This document shows, one piece after another, positions 35,201 to 46,143 of a stretch of DNA of 64,000 bases. A program made the position numbers and the translations under genes. This stretch comes from Medicago truncatula (lineage: Eukaryota > Streptophyta > Magnoliopsida > Fabales > Fabaceae), in NCBI RefSeq assembly GCF_003473485.1, contig NC_053046.1, positions 43,783,332 to 43,847,331 of the forward strand, read 5' to 3'. Position 1 is the first letter of the stretch. Each line of letters starts with the position of its first letter. The notes under the pieces were generated by a model. It was not told the origin of the DNA and searched no databases. It was given only the letters and a program-made list of their open reading frames with translations.

Positions 35201-36188
35201 CCTTGTGTCCTGGTGTCAGGAAAATTTGGTTGGTCTGCGAACATGGAAAGGTTAGTTTTTCTTTATCGTACGTATTTTATAATATATTTTTGATTTTTTT
35301 TTTCTTTCGAAAATGAAAGTGACACTGCTGTGTTTAAATCAAATTTGCTGCTGCAGGCTAATGAAGGCACAAACTATGGGTGATCCCGCTAGCATGGAAT
35401 TCATGAAAAGCAGAAGGGTTTTTGAGATCAACCCTGACCACTCTATTATCAGGAATTTGGATGTATGAATATTTTTTTGTCATGTATAGTAAGTCTAATG
35501 ATAATAACAAACTATAAATTGAAATAATGGTAATGTATTCTATTGGTAAATTTCAGGCTGCATGTAAAACTAATCCCGAAGATCAAGAGGCCCTAAGAGC
35601 GATTGATCTTTTGTACGATGCAGCTTTGGTTTCAAGTGGATTTACGGTAAGCTATTGGTTATTGCTACTCTTATACAATGATTTAGGTTCCACTGCGAAA
35701 TTGGATCCTATGATGTACTGACATAGTCAACACTATATATTACACTGACACGTCAATACCGATAATAATTTGAGAAAATAAAATATTAAATGTAACATGT
35801 GTCAGTGTCCCACACTAACACGGGTTGGATACTAAACAAATCTTTAATCTAAACTGTTGGTGCTATATCGCATCATATAAAGATGACTTGCACCTCACGA
35901 ATGATGCTAAATATTTGGTAAATGGATCACATGCTAGTGGATTTTAGCAGTCATTCAAACCAAAATGTGCATTGTGGTAAGGATTGTATCCTCTAACTCA
36001 ATTTATTGGTGTTGCAGCCTGACAATCCAGCACAGCTTGGAGGAAAGATATACGAGATGATGGGTATGGCTCTTGGTGGTAAATGGTCATCTCCTAATCA
36101 TTTTGAGTCCGCTCAAACACAATACCATGTCCCAGAAACTGTAGAAGCTGAAGTGGTCGAGCCTACTGAGGCTGGCAATCAAAAGTGA
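30113..36188 (+). CDS. HSP90-6: Mitochondrial HSP90 chaperone (HSP90-6 / HSP89.1 type)
   Basis: Twenty exons by GT-AG reading: 30113-30223, 30888-31067, 31148-31221, 32048-32173, 32271-32364, 32468-32551, 32648-32791, 32895-33008, 33147-33206, 33334-33408, 33501-33605, 33759-33899, 34007-34099, 34218-34295, 34441-34695, 34787-34889, 35076-35250, 35357-35462, 35557-35646 and 36018-36188. The sum is 2379 nt, 792 residues, close to Arabidopsis HSP90-6. The N-terminus ([19 protein letters not shown]) is a basic, Ser/Arg-rich mitochondrial presequence. The GHKL ATPase domain shows [19 protein letters not shown] and [16 protein letters not shown]. The middle domain keeps the catalytic-loop segment [17 protein letters not shown], and an acidic/Lys-rich linker ([18 protein letters not shown]) precedes it. 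There is no C-terminal MEEVD, as expected outside the cytosol. It folds client proteins in the mitochondrial matrix using ATP. All frames join without a break. Confidence 0.94.
31328..31607. repeat. 140-bp tandem duplication in HSP90-6 intron 3
   Basis: Two adjacent 140-bp units (31328-31467 and 31468-31607), both starting taattactact and ending just before the next unit, differ at about ten positions. They lie wholly within intron 3. Confidence 0.85.
31804..31908. repeat. 43-bp tandem repeat in HSP90-6 intron 3
   Basis: Units starting attcgacaagttgaac begin at 31804, 31847 and 31890 (the third partial). A small minisatellite within the same intron as the 140-bp duplication. Confidence 0.85.
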
Positions 36189-37712
36189 GATGACTGATAA
36201 AGATTTTTGTTTTCACTTCTCTCTTCTAGCAAAACTATATATCTGAAGAAAATTGGTGGTGGAATTTTTTTAGACATGTTGAGTAACTTTCAGTATAAAG
36301 CCAAGCATGTGTAATTCGTCGTTTTTGGCTTGATATTAGTTAACCTATTCATTATCGCCATGTCTTATTTGACATCTTTTGTAGTTCATTTTTTATTTTT
36401 TAGAACCATATACTACTCTGGGACAGTTCTAATGATCCGGTAACCTTGCCATTAGACATGACATAAAAATGTGATTAAAACTCACGAACTTTAACTGGAC
36501 ATTTAGTGTGACGCAGGGTGTCTTTTAATGGTTGATGTTTTAATTACAACATATAAGTAAAAAATAATCATACACCTATTGTGATTTTATGGTTGTCTAA
36601 ATATAATATTAGTATTCTATTATTTTTTATGAAATTTATTTCTATCAGTTTCTTTTGTTAGTTTTGCTTCACAGTCAAGCTTATATAAGCGTAGAGTAAA
36701 GAGTTTCAAATTGTACATTCATGGTGACGTAAAATTAAAAGCAAGTTATATTGGGATGTGATAATAATAATATTGACGGCACATTATATCCAAACATGCA
36801 TTAATTGAAGTGGACATGAGAAACCAGTGTTCGCTAAAATTTTCAGTTTTTTAAGCATCACTGTTGTTGTAGTTTAAGCTTTGGATGGAATGCAGAGAAA
36901 GTGATAATGAAATCAATTTTTGGATAATTTTCCTATTCAAAACGCGTTCTCCTTAGTTGTATCTCAGTAATCTTTGTTGTGATATACAATATGTTTAATA
37001 GATACTATCTGATGAATGTGGCGATATGATGTGTGAATTGAGTCATTATTGATCACGAACACGAATTTTTAAACGGTTGCACCATGTTGTAAAAAAAAAT
37101 AGAAAATCATTTAATCAGTGATACTTATTTTGTCGTGACAATGATTAGTTTTTGTTAGAAATCTTTGACATCATTGGATCATGGATCGAAAAACAGTTAC
37201 ATTGTTTCTTTTTGCAACTAAAACATTTTAGATGCATTATGACTTATGAGTTTAAAGCCTTTAAAATTCGCTCAATATATAAGCATGATGGTTGATGTTT
37301 TTGAACTATATGCAAACCAATGCACACTAAATCTTGGCTGTTGAATTCATGTCTAGGTTGTCTCTTTCTTTCTGTCTTTCTACAAGCTAATATTAATGAT
37401 ACTTTGCTAGTTGATTCACCAATACCATTCATATCAATTCGTTGCTGCTATAAAACAAATTAAAGTTAACAACCATTAAACCATATAAATTTAGTAAAAA
37501 AAATCATTAAACAAATAAATTGAGTTTTTTTTTGTTATTTGCCTTTTTTTTTTTCCTCTCTCTTCGACAGAAATTGTATGCCCGTTGTTGCTTCTTATTC
37601 ATAATGATAGTTGTTACTAGTTCATTACATCGTAAGTTAAAAGTACAGATAACCAATATCAATGGTGTATTGTCATAATGATCATATACAAATTAGAAAA
37701 TGAAATAAAACA
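36189..37712. other. HSP90-6 3' flank and gene-free stretch
   Basis: The first about 200 nt are probably HSP90-6 3' UTR. The remaining 1.3 kb shows no gene. A clean taataataata run occurs near 36761. Confidence 0.45.
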
Positions 37713-38294
37713 TTTTTTTTTTTTGAAACGGCTTATATATATATATATATCACCAACTTATACGAGAAGTACAAAAGGTAGGCGAAGGCAAAAGCGCCAA
37801 AACAAAAGCTACAAGACTGAGGTTACAACATTGCTGCGACCAACAGCAAGCCACCAAACAGAAAAACCAGAAAAAAGCCCAAACCAGTCCTAAAAAACAG
37901 AAAAATCTGCAACCAAACAGCACAGTTCCTGCCTCATAACAGAAGCCGAAAACACTACAGACACCAGCAACACCGAAAGTCCCGGACGCCTCTAAAACTA
38001 CCCCAACTATCTCAGAAGACATTCCTTGGGGTTCCGACACCACTCATAATAGAGGCAGGGAGGACTTTTCAGTCTAGTAACCGCCCAATTCCACGAAAGC
38101 ACCATAATTTCATCAACAATTTCACCAAATTCTTTCACAAGATTACTAAAAATCCTATCATTTCTCACTTTCCAAATGTCCATAATACCGCATGCCAAAT
38201 CATCCAATATCCTTTACAAAGCTTTTTCTTCCCGGTCTCCCCACTCCAACATTCAAAATGTTGAAACAGAGATCGAGGTGTAATAAAATTAAAC
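37713..38294 (-). mobile_element. 5'-truncated LINE (non-LTR retrotransposon) 3' end
   Basis: On the minus strand, 38207..38007 encodes the C-terminus of a plant LINE ORF2 (IWKVRNDRIFSN, then VLSWNWAVTRLKSPPCLYYEWC). A GC-richer 3' UTR with short T/G runs follows, then an (AT)n run and a poly(A) tail (plus-strand T-run at 37713-37724). The flanking 9-mer aataaaaca at 37704 and 38295 could be a target duplication, but it is low-complexity. Confidence 0.7.
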
Positions 38295-38408
38295 AATAAA
38301 ACAAAATTTGTATATATTGCATTGTTATACATGCTAAGCAATACCTTTTTTATTTATTAAAAATCATAATAACCAAAGGCATGTATGTACCTCTTGTGTG
38401 AAAAAACA

Positions 38409-39623
38409 CTAAGTGTTAATTCTTTCAATTGGTAGAAGGCTTTCCTCATAAACTATTATTTGGCAGCTCTGGCCTGTTTCACCTTTGACACCAAGCTCTT
38501 CAATTTTTTGGGTGATTAAATTAAAACAAACTAGTTTGTTATCCTTTTTTTTCAAGTATATATCACCATTTTTACCAACTCCAATAGGATGCTCAACACA
38601 GGTCAACGGACCCACAATAAAAAGTTTGATCCATGACTCCTTCACTCCGACTTCACCCAAAATTGATATATGAAAAGTTGTTGACTCTACATAATTTAAA
38701 ATTAATCCAATTGAACCATTTAACACATTTAAGTGTCTAAACACTTGTCTAGAATCAATATCATTCATGTTCAAAGGTATGAAGGTTTTCACAAATACCT
38801 CACTGTATAAGTCAAATGACACCAAATAAACTTCATCAGATGTTTCACATTCGCCCCACCAGTGGCACACTCCATCCATGTACACTTGAACCATACCACC
38901 ATAAGCTTGTGTAGGCATATTTATATCAAGTTTTCTCCAAGAGTTGCTTTTAAGACAATATATCTCCCACAAGGAAGAGTGATATCCATCTTTCCATGTC
39001 TCATCCGAATCTTCGTCAGTTTTTGGATAAAATGATATATATCGAATCACTTTGTAGTCATCTTTAACTTGGTCATAACCAAATCCATGAAGACAAATCA
39101 TAGGATCCCAACATGGAGATTCAAACGCAAAAGGACTAGGAGGAGTGGCTTTGAATTCCCCGGTAGTCGTGTTCCACAATGCAATTCTTTGTAGTTCTTC
39201 AATACAAAGAATGCCACCATCTCTACCATCATCTTCAATACAAAGAATGCCATTAACACACCCCCGAACAAGGAAATGAAATTCATCCTTTTGAAATGGA
39301 TTTGGCCAATCTAATTTGACCATATTTTGAAACCTCTCACCAAAAAGAGAATACAACATAGGACGAGATATGTGACCGAATCTATGGGGTTCACGAAATT
39401 GTAGGAAGTGGGATGTATCGTTGCAATAAGGATTCTTGGATAAGAAATTCTTTCGAAACATGTTCATGAAATAAGAATTTTTAAACAAAAGAGACCATGA
39501 TTTACGCACACAACCAAATCGAAACAAAGATTTAAGAGGAAGTTTTGACAAAATAACCAACGCAACATCTTCATATACGTGATCACTAACCTTTTCTTTC
39601 GTTGCTACCATTAATTCCCCCAT
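38409..39623 (-). CDS. F-box protein with F-box-associated (FBA) domain, copy 1
   Basis: About 404 residues from the Met of MGELMVATKEKV. This start aligns with the start of the paralogue at 46144-47304; an upstream in-frame Met at 39662 would add 13 unconserved residues. The F-box is near residues 20-60 (LVILSKLPLKSLFRFGCVRK), which binds SKP1 in SCF ubiquitin ligases. The rest is an FBA-type substrate-binding region with GFGYD, LWEIYCLKSNSWRKLD, YMDGVCHW and LGEVGVKESW, the standard landmarks of this legume-expanded family. A 36-nt tandem duplication near 39196-39253 repeats GILCIE and adds about 12 residues not found in copy 2. No intron is seen. The substrate cannot be predicted. Confidence 0.85.
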   Translation of the reverse strand: MGELMVATKEKVSDHVYEDVALVILSKLPLKSLFRFGCVRKSWSLLFKNSYFMNMFRKNFLSKNPYCNDTSHFLQFREPHRFGHISRPMLYSLFGERFQNMVKLDWPNPFQKDEFHFLVRGCVNGILCIEDDGRDGGILCIEELQRIALWNTTTGEFKATPPSPFAFESPCWDPMICLHGFGYDQVKDDYKVIRYISFYPKTDEDSDETWKDGYHSSLWEIYCLKSNSWRKLDINMPTQAYGGMVQVYMDGVCHWWGECETSDEVYLVSFDLYSEVFVKTFIPLNMNDIDSRQVFRHLNVLNGSIGLILNYVESTTFHISILGEVGVKESWIKLFIVGPLTCVEHPIGVGKNGDIYLKKKDNKLVCFNLITQKIEELGVKGETGQSCQIIVYEESLLPIERINT

Positions 39624-39687
39624 CTCTAAACTCCAGTGAGAGAAGCCGCTGAAGACAAACAAACTGTCAACAATTGTTTGAATTCTT

Positions 39688-39960
39688 TTACGAGAAATTC
39701 TTGTGTATGAACGAACCTAACCTATCATCCTTACAAACAACAAACTAAAACATGACACTTCATTGTTTTTCCACCATAAATGGTGTTGGTGGTGAATGGT
39801 GATGGAAGATCACGAATTAGTGGTGCTGGAGAGAGAGGACTAGTTGATTCATTTTTTTATAATTATTTTAAAAGAAAACAACGACGTGTCATATTTTAAT
39901 TTATTGTTTGTAAGGATGATAGGTTAGGTTCGTGCCTACACAAGAATTTTTCTTGTTTTA
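39688..39960. repeat. Foldback hairpin in the 5' flank of F-box copy 1
   Basis: Inverted arms of about 90 bp (39688-39779 and 39873-39960) share long matches such as cgaacctaacctatcatcct. The loop is about 95 bp. It begins only about 65 bp upstream of the F-box start codon, so it overlaps that gene's promoter or 5' UTR. It is either a MITE or a hairpin-forming transcript region. Confidence 0.75.
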
Positions 39961-41535
39961 CAAAATGGATTAAGTTTATACAAACAAACCCTCCATCTCT
40001 GATCATATTTTTAAACAATATTTTTTTACGTATTTTTTTTAATTCAAGAATAATAATAATTATTTGGTCAAAAAGCATATTAATAATAACTATTAAAAAT
40101 TGTAAGATTTGGTCAAGATTTGTTATAGTCGACAGTATTTACTTTCCATATTTTTGTATTTCAAATACATTTATGAGTGAAAAAAAATACTCGTACTGGG
40201 ATGACCGCTGCTAGCATGGGCTAGAATTTCATCATAGTTGAGGGAGACAATATTACGATGTATCTAATGTCAGTTAAATTCAAACATGGGATAAAAGAGC
40301 GGAGGTTTATTAACTAATAAACGCAAAAAAAAAACTAATACTTAAGCATGAAATTTTTGGATGAAGATGCATTATCATTCTCACTTGTAATTACATTATA
40401 GGCTCCCTCGGATTTTTGGATTAGTTTTTTTGGATATAGGCTCCTTTTAGGGTAAAGATATGGTGTCAATCTAACTTGTAGGATTTTTTTCGTAGTCAAA
40501 TATGATGCTCAAACCCATTATAGGCTCCCTCGGAACTTTGAACATTATAATGAATCAATGCTTAAGTATTAGATTTTACTCAAATATGACGGGTTTTACA
40601 TTATAGGCTCCTTTAAATTTTTGGATTTTTTTCGTAGTCAAATATGATGCTCAAACCTATTATAGGCTCCCTCGAAACTTTGAACATTATAATGAATCAA
40701 TGCTTAAGTATTTTTATTAACTCCTCTAATGTCTTAAGCTTTTAGGGTAAAAAATAAACCATGATTATTGATCAATGGTTGATTGAAGCTTTTGATACAT
40801 TTTATTGAAGAAACTATGTTAAGGGAAAATCTGTCATAGTAAAACATGATGAAGTTATACAAATGGTATTGGTGCCCGAGTGATTGTTTGATAAGGTAAC
40901 GCATGGTGGTGTCAATTGGCCGGTGTTTTGTTGGGTCGGTTATGGTGTTGGTAGGCCTGCTGCTACGGTTGTGTTGTGGGTTCTGTTTCCTGCTAAATTG
41001 TGTACCGTATCTTTATGGCCCTTTTTGTATCTTCTGTTTGTTTTGTGAGCTTTTTAGTGTGTCTTGTTGTTCTGAATTTTATCAAACCTGCTTCTATTTT
41101 GCTCTAAGTACGTATTTTATTACAGGATATTGATTATGGTCAGCTTCTGGTATTGATGGGATCTGCTAAAACAGCAAGTGTGGTAAGGAATGAGTGCAAG
41201 CACTGCTGGCCTATCCTGCCAACTGGTTTTGAGCTGATGCACAAAGAAAGGATATGCAAATGGAAAAGCTCCATATCAGATAAAATATTGCTACTGAAGT
41301 TTTGTAGCTAGAACCCCAACTGTTACAACAGGGAAAACAATTACAACAGGGACTGATATAGCAGAACCCCAACTGTCATAACAGTAAAACAAAACAAGCC
41401 CAACCAAGCATAAAAATGCGACAGAAAATTCGTTAAGTAATATTACTTTCAGCATCGATAACATGATCATCCTTACAAATCAAAATATCCAAATTTTAAC
41501 ACAAAATAAAGCTAAAAAAATCCAAAAGTTGTGTC
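39961..41535. other. Gene-free stretch with repeats
   Basis: This contains a dispersed 90-bp direct repeat (see 40481-40713). A GT/CT-rich segment at about 40900-41100 resembles the 3' UTR of plant LINEs on the plus strand but has no clear tail. No gene was recognised. Confidence 0.35.
40481..40713. repeat. 90-bp direct repeat, two copies 142 bp apart
   Basis: Copies at 40481-40570 and 40623-40713 share ggatttttttcgtagtcaaa, then attataggctccctcg, then aatgaatcaatgcttaagta. Two shorter attataggctcc pieces at about 40395 and 40600 belong to the same array. Confidence 0.8.
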
Positions 41536-42851
41536 TTAGTCGTGTCTTTTGATGGCTGGATCATTCAACTTGCGTCTTTGATTATTGTGCTGATATTTCA
41601 TGTGGTGTTGTTCCTACAAAAAGACACAAAGGAATTAGTGTTTTTTGTATTAAAATTTGATTGTATTCCCACACAATAAAAAACTAATAGATTGTATTTT
41701 CTTATAATAAGAAGACTTCAAACCAATACCTGCAACAAATTAGAACAAGTAGCATTATGGTTTGTGACCTGAGAGTAATAAGGAGCCTGCAAAGAATATA
41801 TAATTAACCACTTATGTTCATTATAAAAATGTTCAAATAAAAACAAAACAACACCAAAATCAATATTTGCACCTTGTTTACTTGACCAAAATGTTCTTGA
41901 TTTGGATTGAAGGGAGTTAAAGTATTCACATTACCATTTTCACTGCTACAAACATAGTTATGCTCCTGTTATAGATATTAACATACAAAACATAGATAAC
42001 TAGTATGCAATATCATATTAAATATTTCAAATAACAAAAAGCCAATCATTTTTAATTAAATGAAAGTAAGAATGAAAGTAATAAATCAGATTTACTTGAA
42101 TACTATCTTGTGTCCCAGTCCCATCAATAATTTAATAGCTAAGAAACTCTTCATTTGTAGTATTTTGAACTACATGCAATCTTTGTCCCTGTCATAGAAA
42201 AAATTAAAATTAGACACACACACAAACGTATATACACACACACACTACTATGTTCAACTACATAAATAGTAGTAGTATTTAACCATTCAACCATTTAGGA
42301 CTATGTTCACACTAAAATATATACATAGAAATAGACAGACCAATGAATCTTATATTTGCACCTGATTTGCATGACTAGTATATGCTTTGTTTACATTGGC
42401 CCTGCCAATCAGTGGAAGTTGTGATGCTAAGAAGAAAAGAGATGAATATATCAATTTCTTATTCAAAAGCAAAACTACTGAAGCAAGCAATAAGCCATAA
42501 GCAATTTTCTATCATATACACATAAGCCACAACTGCAACATACGAGTGCTTTCATATTTTCAGTAAAGCATTAATCTTGCAATTTTTTCTAACTCAATAT
42601 CAACACACATGTACTTAATAGCATAATTTTATCCTCAACCCACATGGTTAGGCTCAAGAATCATTGGGGGTATACATATATGCACAATTTCTTAACATAC
42701 CTGATTCACAAAGGCGAGAGTACGAAAACAGAAGACGATGACGACGATTCACAAAGGCAAGAGCACGAAAACCAGAAGACGACGACGCTAGTTCACAACA
42801 AACGAGAGTGAATTCCAACAACAGTTTTGATTCGCGGGAAAGGGGAGACAA
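41536..42851 (-). pseudogene. Unrecognised multi-exon gene or gene fragment
   Basis: Six exon-like blocks on the minus strand have good GT and AG borders: 42851-42701, 42426-42362, 42188-42096, 41965-41873, 41786-41730 and 41613-41536. The junction after block 1 is phase 1; all later ones are phase 0. Block lengths 93, 93, 57 and 78 keep one frame throughout to a final TAA after DPAIKRHD. The only break is a TAA in block 3 after NEEFLSY. Block 1 has no ATG in frame, holds an imperfect tandem repeat (cctttgtgaatc), and looks like a 5' UTR. Translated pieces (ASQLPLIGRANVNKAY, EHNYVCSSENGNVNTL, APYYSQVTNHNATC) are polar and Asn/Gln-rich, and I recognise no family. Conserved frame across five introns is hard to get by chance. 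It may be the 3' part of a transcription-factor-like gene attached to another promoter, or a transcribed non-coding relic. Confidence 0.45.
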
Positions 42852-43406
42852 TTACGGCGGGAGTGCGTGGTGATGAACGTGGGTTTGATTTCTGTTTTTA
42901 GAGACTGTGAGTTTTTTTTTTCATTAAAAAAAAAAAATCAGAAACTGCAGCGCGTGCAAATGAGCTACAATCACGCGTCCGTGAAATTTCGTTGCCTATC
43001 CTTCCATATTGAACAACATTTCTCAAAAGATATATAACTCATAAATTATAGTATGCTTTTTTTTTTTCCTTTCAGAAAAAAAACAGCCAATTTAAATGAA
43101 AATCAACATTGTTACCACTGAGGCACAAGATAATGTGAATACAAAGTTTCAAAACACGGTTTCAAAATCAAATGACAGTTTCAGTAGTAGCAATTTCATA
43201 TATAGAATCATGTGCTTTTGTACAGAATAGAGCATATTCCAATTTAAAACCTTTCAAGCCATATCTCACATGATATATATCGGTGTATTATGGGGTCACA
43301 ATTCGCAATACATATTCAGAATCACAAAGACAAATGGCAATGTGTTAGTTAATGGAATGGAAAACATATATTTTTTGAAGAAGTTGAGTTTTCTATTGTA
43401 TTGTTA
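42852..43406. other. Putative promoter of the 41536-42851 unit, then gene-free
   Basis: A relatively GC-rich, bidirectional-looking patch (42860-43000) with T- and A-runs lies directly upstream of the multi-exon unit. The rest is AT-rich and featureless. Confidence 0.3.
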
Positions 43407-43700
43407 ATTTTTTATTTTTTTTAAATGAAACCAATTTCATTAAAAAGGATGGAGTTTCTTCGATCCAAACAAGGTCCGAATTGGATAAAAGAGCAAATTT
43501 TGCTAAGTAATGTGCAGCATAGTTAGCCACGCGTCTAACATGAGCAAAACTAATAGAATTAAAGCTAAGACTAAGTTTGATGCACTCATTTACAATTGTT
43601 TCTAAATATGTCGATACATCGTCTCCAATTGCCGTAATCACATTCCATGAATCTGATTAAGTTCTCCTTAATATTGTGGTAACCATCTACAAAACTCCAA
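43407..43700 (-). mobile_element. LINE RNase H-domain fragment
   Basis: The minus strand encodes GDDVSTYLETIVNEC, HVRRVANYAAHYLAKFA and WIEETPSFLMKLV, the C-terminal part of the plant LINE/reverse-transcriptase-like RNase H domain with its RxxNxxAHxLA motif. An A-rich 3' tail (plus-strand T-rich at about 43409-43424) follows. Upstream frames (to about 43870) are shifted remnants of the same domain. Confidence 0.65.
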
Positions 43701-43928
43701 CAACATCTTCCATAACTAATATAAAATGCTAAAATCCCCATTATACAACATGCTCTTCCCGACAAAGAATTATACATGAAAGCGAAGTCATGAGGGTAGA
43801 AAAGTATGTTTCTGCGTTGTATAGAGATTTCTGTGTGTAATAATTTCAGTACAAATAGTGTGTTGCTCAAAACAATAAATCTATAAACTTGAAAAATGAA
43901 TGTTTCTTCTTTCCAAAAAATAAGTAAT

Positions 43929-44432
43929 AGATTCTTTCTCTTCTCTGGACGGTGGAAATGAGGCCAATAACATTTGCAGAACAGTAATGGCCTAGGCTAA
44001 AATGAAAAAACTGGTCAGTTGTATCCTTCTTGCGCAGATGATTTATAAGGTGGACGGCGTAAATGCATCAAAGGTATTCACCAGCCTCCACAAAATGGTA
44101 CTTTGACCAAATTAGAAAAAAGATTAAATATATTAATGGCCACTTAATATGAGGAGATGACTTTTACAGAAAGGGTTACAACAAGTGTTCCGAAATCACT
44201 AGAGATCAGACGATTGCCGGCCGAAAGGTCCACACTCATTGAGGTGGTTGTGCCAAGGTAAGAATTTTTTTTTTTTTTTTTAACATTTTACAATTTCTTA
44301 CTTTATTTCGTTTTGTGGAGGTTGATGATTAACTTTAATGCATTTAGGCCGTCCACCTTAATCATCTATGCAAGCAAGAACTACAAATGTTGCTAGCCTC
44401 ATTTCCACCGTCCAGAGAAGAGAAAGAAACAA
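43929..44432. mobile_element. Foldback element with an exon-like insert in its loop
   Basis: The left arm (ttctcttctctggacggtgg near 43937, aaggtggacggc near 44048, gcctccacaaaa near 44085) and the right arm are inverted copies. The left arm carries about 50 extra bases. In the loop, 44157-44257 on the plus strand reads M-T-F-T-E-R-V, then PKSLEIRRLPAERSTLIEVV, and stops at an AG|GTAAGA splice-donor-like site, so it could be a captured exon. The source gene was not recognised. Confidence 0.6.
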
Positions 44433-44969
44433 TCAGTGTATTAGAAGAAAACTTAATAATTTCTCGAGTATGAATGAATCATACACAAAGTTATAAAACA
44501 ACTCAAAAATTATAGAGATCAGTATATTTCATTTTGCTTTGGTTTCTTTAATCTGTTTCATTTCACTTTGATCCAATAAGTTACAAACATTATACAATTT
44601 CCTCCAATTTTTGTGGGTTAATATTTGGTCCCTGAGTTTTGCTGTTGGATAAAGAAGAAACAAAGGCTATAATGTTGATTAGAACGACAATTGTGTGTAG
44701 TATGATTAGACAATTGTTACTCAATAGTTTGGATCTCAATCTGAAATATTTTGAGTTAACAGTCCTTTTTATTCTCGTCTCCTTTGGCTTGTGTTATGTT
44801 TTTCTATTCATCTCCTTTCTATCGTCCCTTTGGAACTGAGAATGTTCTTAAGACCGAAAATAGTGTTGTATGATTTTTGTTCATTAGTTTTCTATGCTTT
44901 CTTGAGGTGTACACTCCCAGGTCTCAAGTCAAATACCACTCAGGCCAACCCGTTTTGTTGTCATTTTCA
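44433..44969. other. Gene-free stretch
   Basis: No supported gene. Short frames near 44639-44839 are hydrophobic and look like chance frames. This leads into the HSP90-6 fragment. Confidence 0.35.
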
Positions 44970-45145
44970 ATAATTGTTAGCAGTTTTTACAGTAACAAGT
45001 GTTTCACAGTGAACTTATTAGGTCCCATTGTAGGTCTTTTTGCATTTTTCTATTTGACTTGGAAACCTTTTTTGGCCAAGCGATTCTAAATAGAATTATA
45101 TAGTTTGAGGATTGATGAATGTTATATTTCAGTGCTAGCCTATTT
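44970..45145 (+). pseudogene. Decayed duplicate of HSP90-6 exon 3 and start of intron 3
   Basis: The segment around attgttagcagtttttacag, agtgtttcacagtgaactta and ttaggtcccattgtaggtct corresponds base for base, with small gaps, to HSP90-6 positions about 31168-31270. Similarity then resumes with the intron repeat phrase (atagtttgag...tttcagtg). Because intron sequence is included, this is a DNA-level duplication, not a retrocopy. A small deletion within the SNKEVF-coding part rules out function. Confidence 0.7.
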
Positions 45146-46143
45146 TGTTCATCTTGATCATTGTTAATTAGCAAAGTGCATATATATAACTAAAATTTCA
45201 CTCATGCTATATACTATTGGAAAAATTACAAGGCCAAATGAAGGTGAGGTAAAATAAAAGTGACAATAAACGGAGAAGAAAAAGCCATTATCTATTTTAG
45301 TGAATTCAGGTTCTATTTGTGCTTCATTTAGTAGTGTTTTCACTACTTATTTCGGACTCGTATACTTTTGTAGACATTGCTCTATGAGATTTTGCACATG
45401 TAAAGTGGCAAGTAAACTAAATCTGAAAAAGTTATTGTTAGCAATCTCTCGTAGTTGTAAGATGAACTAAACAGAACAGATTATTCAATAGTGCTTATTT
45501 CAGTTCATAATGATATATTTAGAAATCCAAGGACATATTGTGGCACTAATACTATCATCTTGCTTAGATAAAGATTATTCAACTATTTCAAGGACCTTAT
45601 ATAGCACTGCCCTGAAAAATATTACATGCGGATTTACTTCAAGAATTTATTGCGGAATTTGGGATAACATTGCAGGAAATGTGTTGTGTCTACAAAGCAC
45701 AATAAATTTAGAAGGCAATTTCTGTCGAATTTGAAAATCCACTAAGGTTTTAGGGTGTACCTGAGATCCAAAGTCCTCGTAAATTTTCGCAGGAAATAAG
45801 AACATATGAATGAACATTGCTTTGTTCAAATTTCACAACAATAATAGCGTTGCAGTAAAATTATAACCACTATTTATCAACACATGCTATGATGCTAACA
45901 TGACATAAATGTAAAGTTCAATATGACTGATAATATACAAAATTATCCCACACATATCAGAAGGTGTTTCTACATCAAACTTTAAGTTGTTGACATGAAA
46001 TTAAATTAATAATAAAATACTGTAAGTGATAAGGAGTGAAATCATAATATTAATTAATTACAGAATACTGTAAATGAGATATGCAATGAAATCATAAGAA
46101 ATTAATAACCACGTTCATGATAAAATAAAATAAATTAATGAAT
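45146..46143. other. Gene-free stretch
   Basis: No recognised gene. Part of 45400-45470 may continue the HSP90-6 intron similarity (ttgttagcaatctc against ttgttagaaatctc), but too weakly to call. Confidence 0.35.

Noticed and set aside
37678-38043. Frames on both strands inside 37.7-38.0 kb
   Set aside because: They fall in the 3' UTR of a LINE whose T/G-rich composition keeps frames open.
44639-45089. Overlapping hydrophobic frames as a small membrane protein gene
   Set aside because: They overlap the HSP90-6 fragment and a gene-free stretch, with no conserved pattern.
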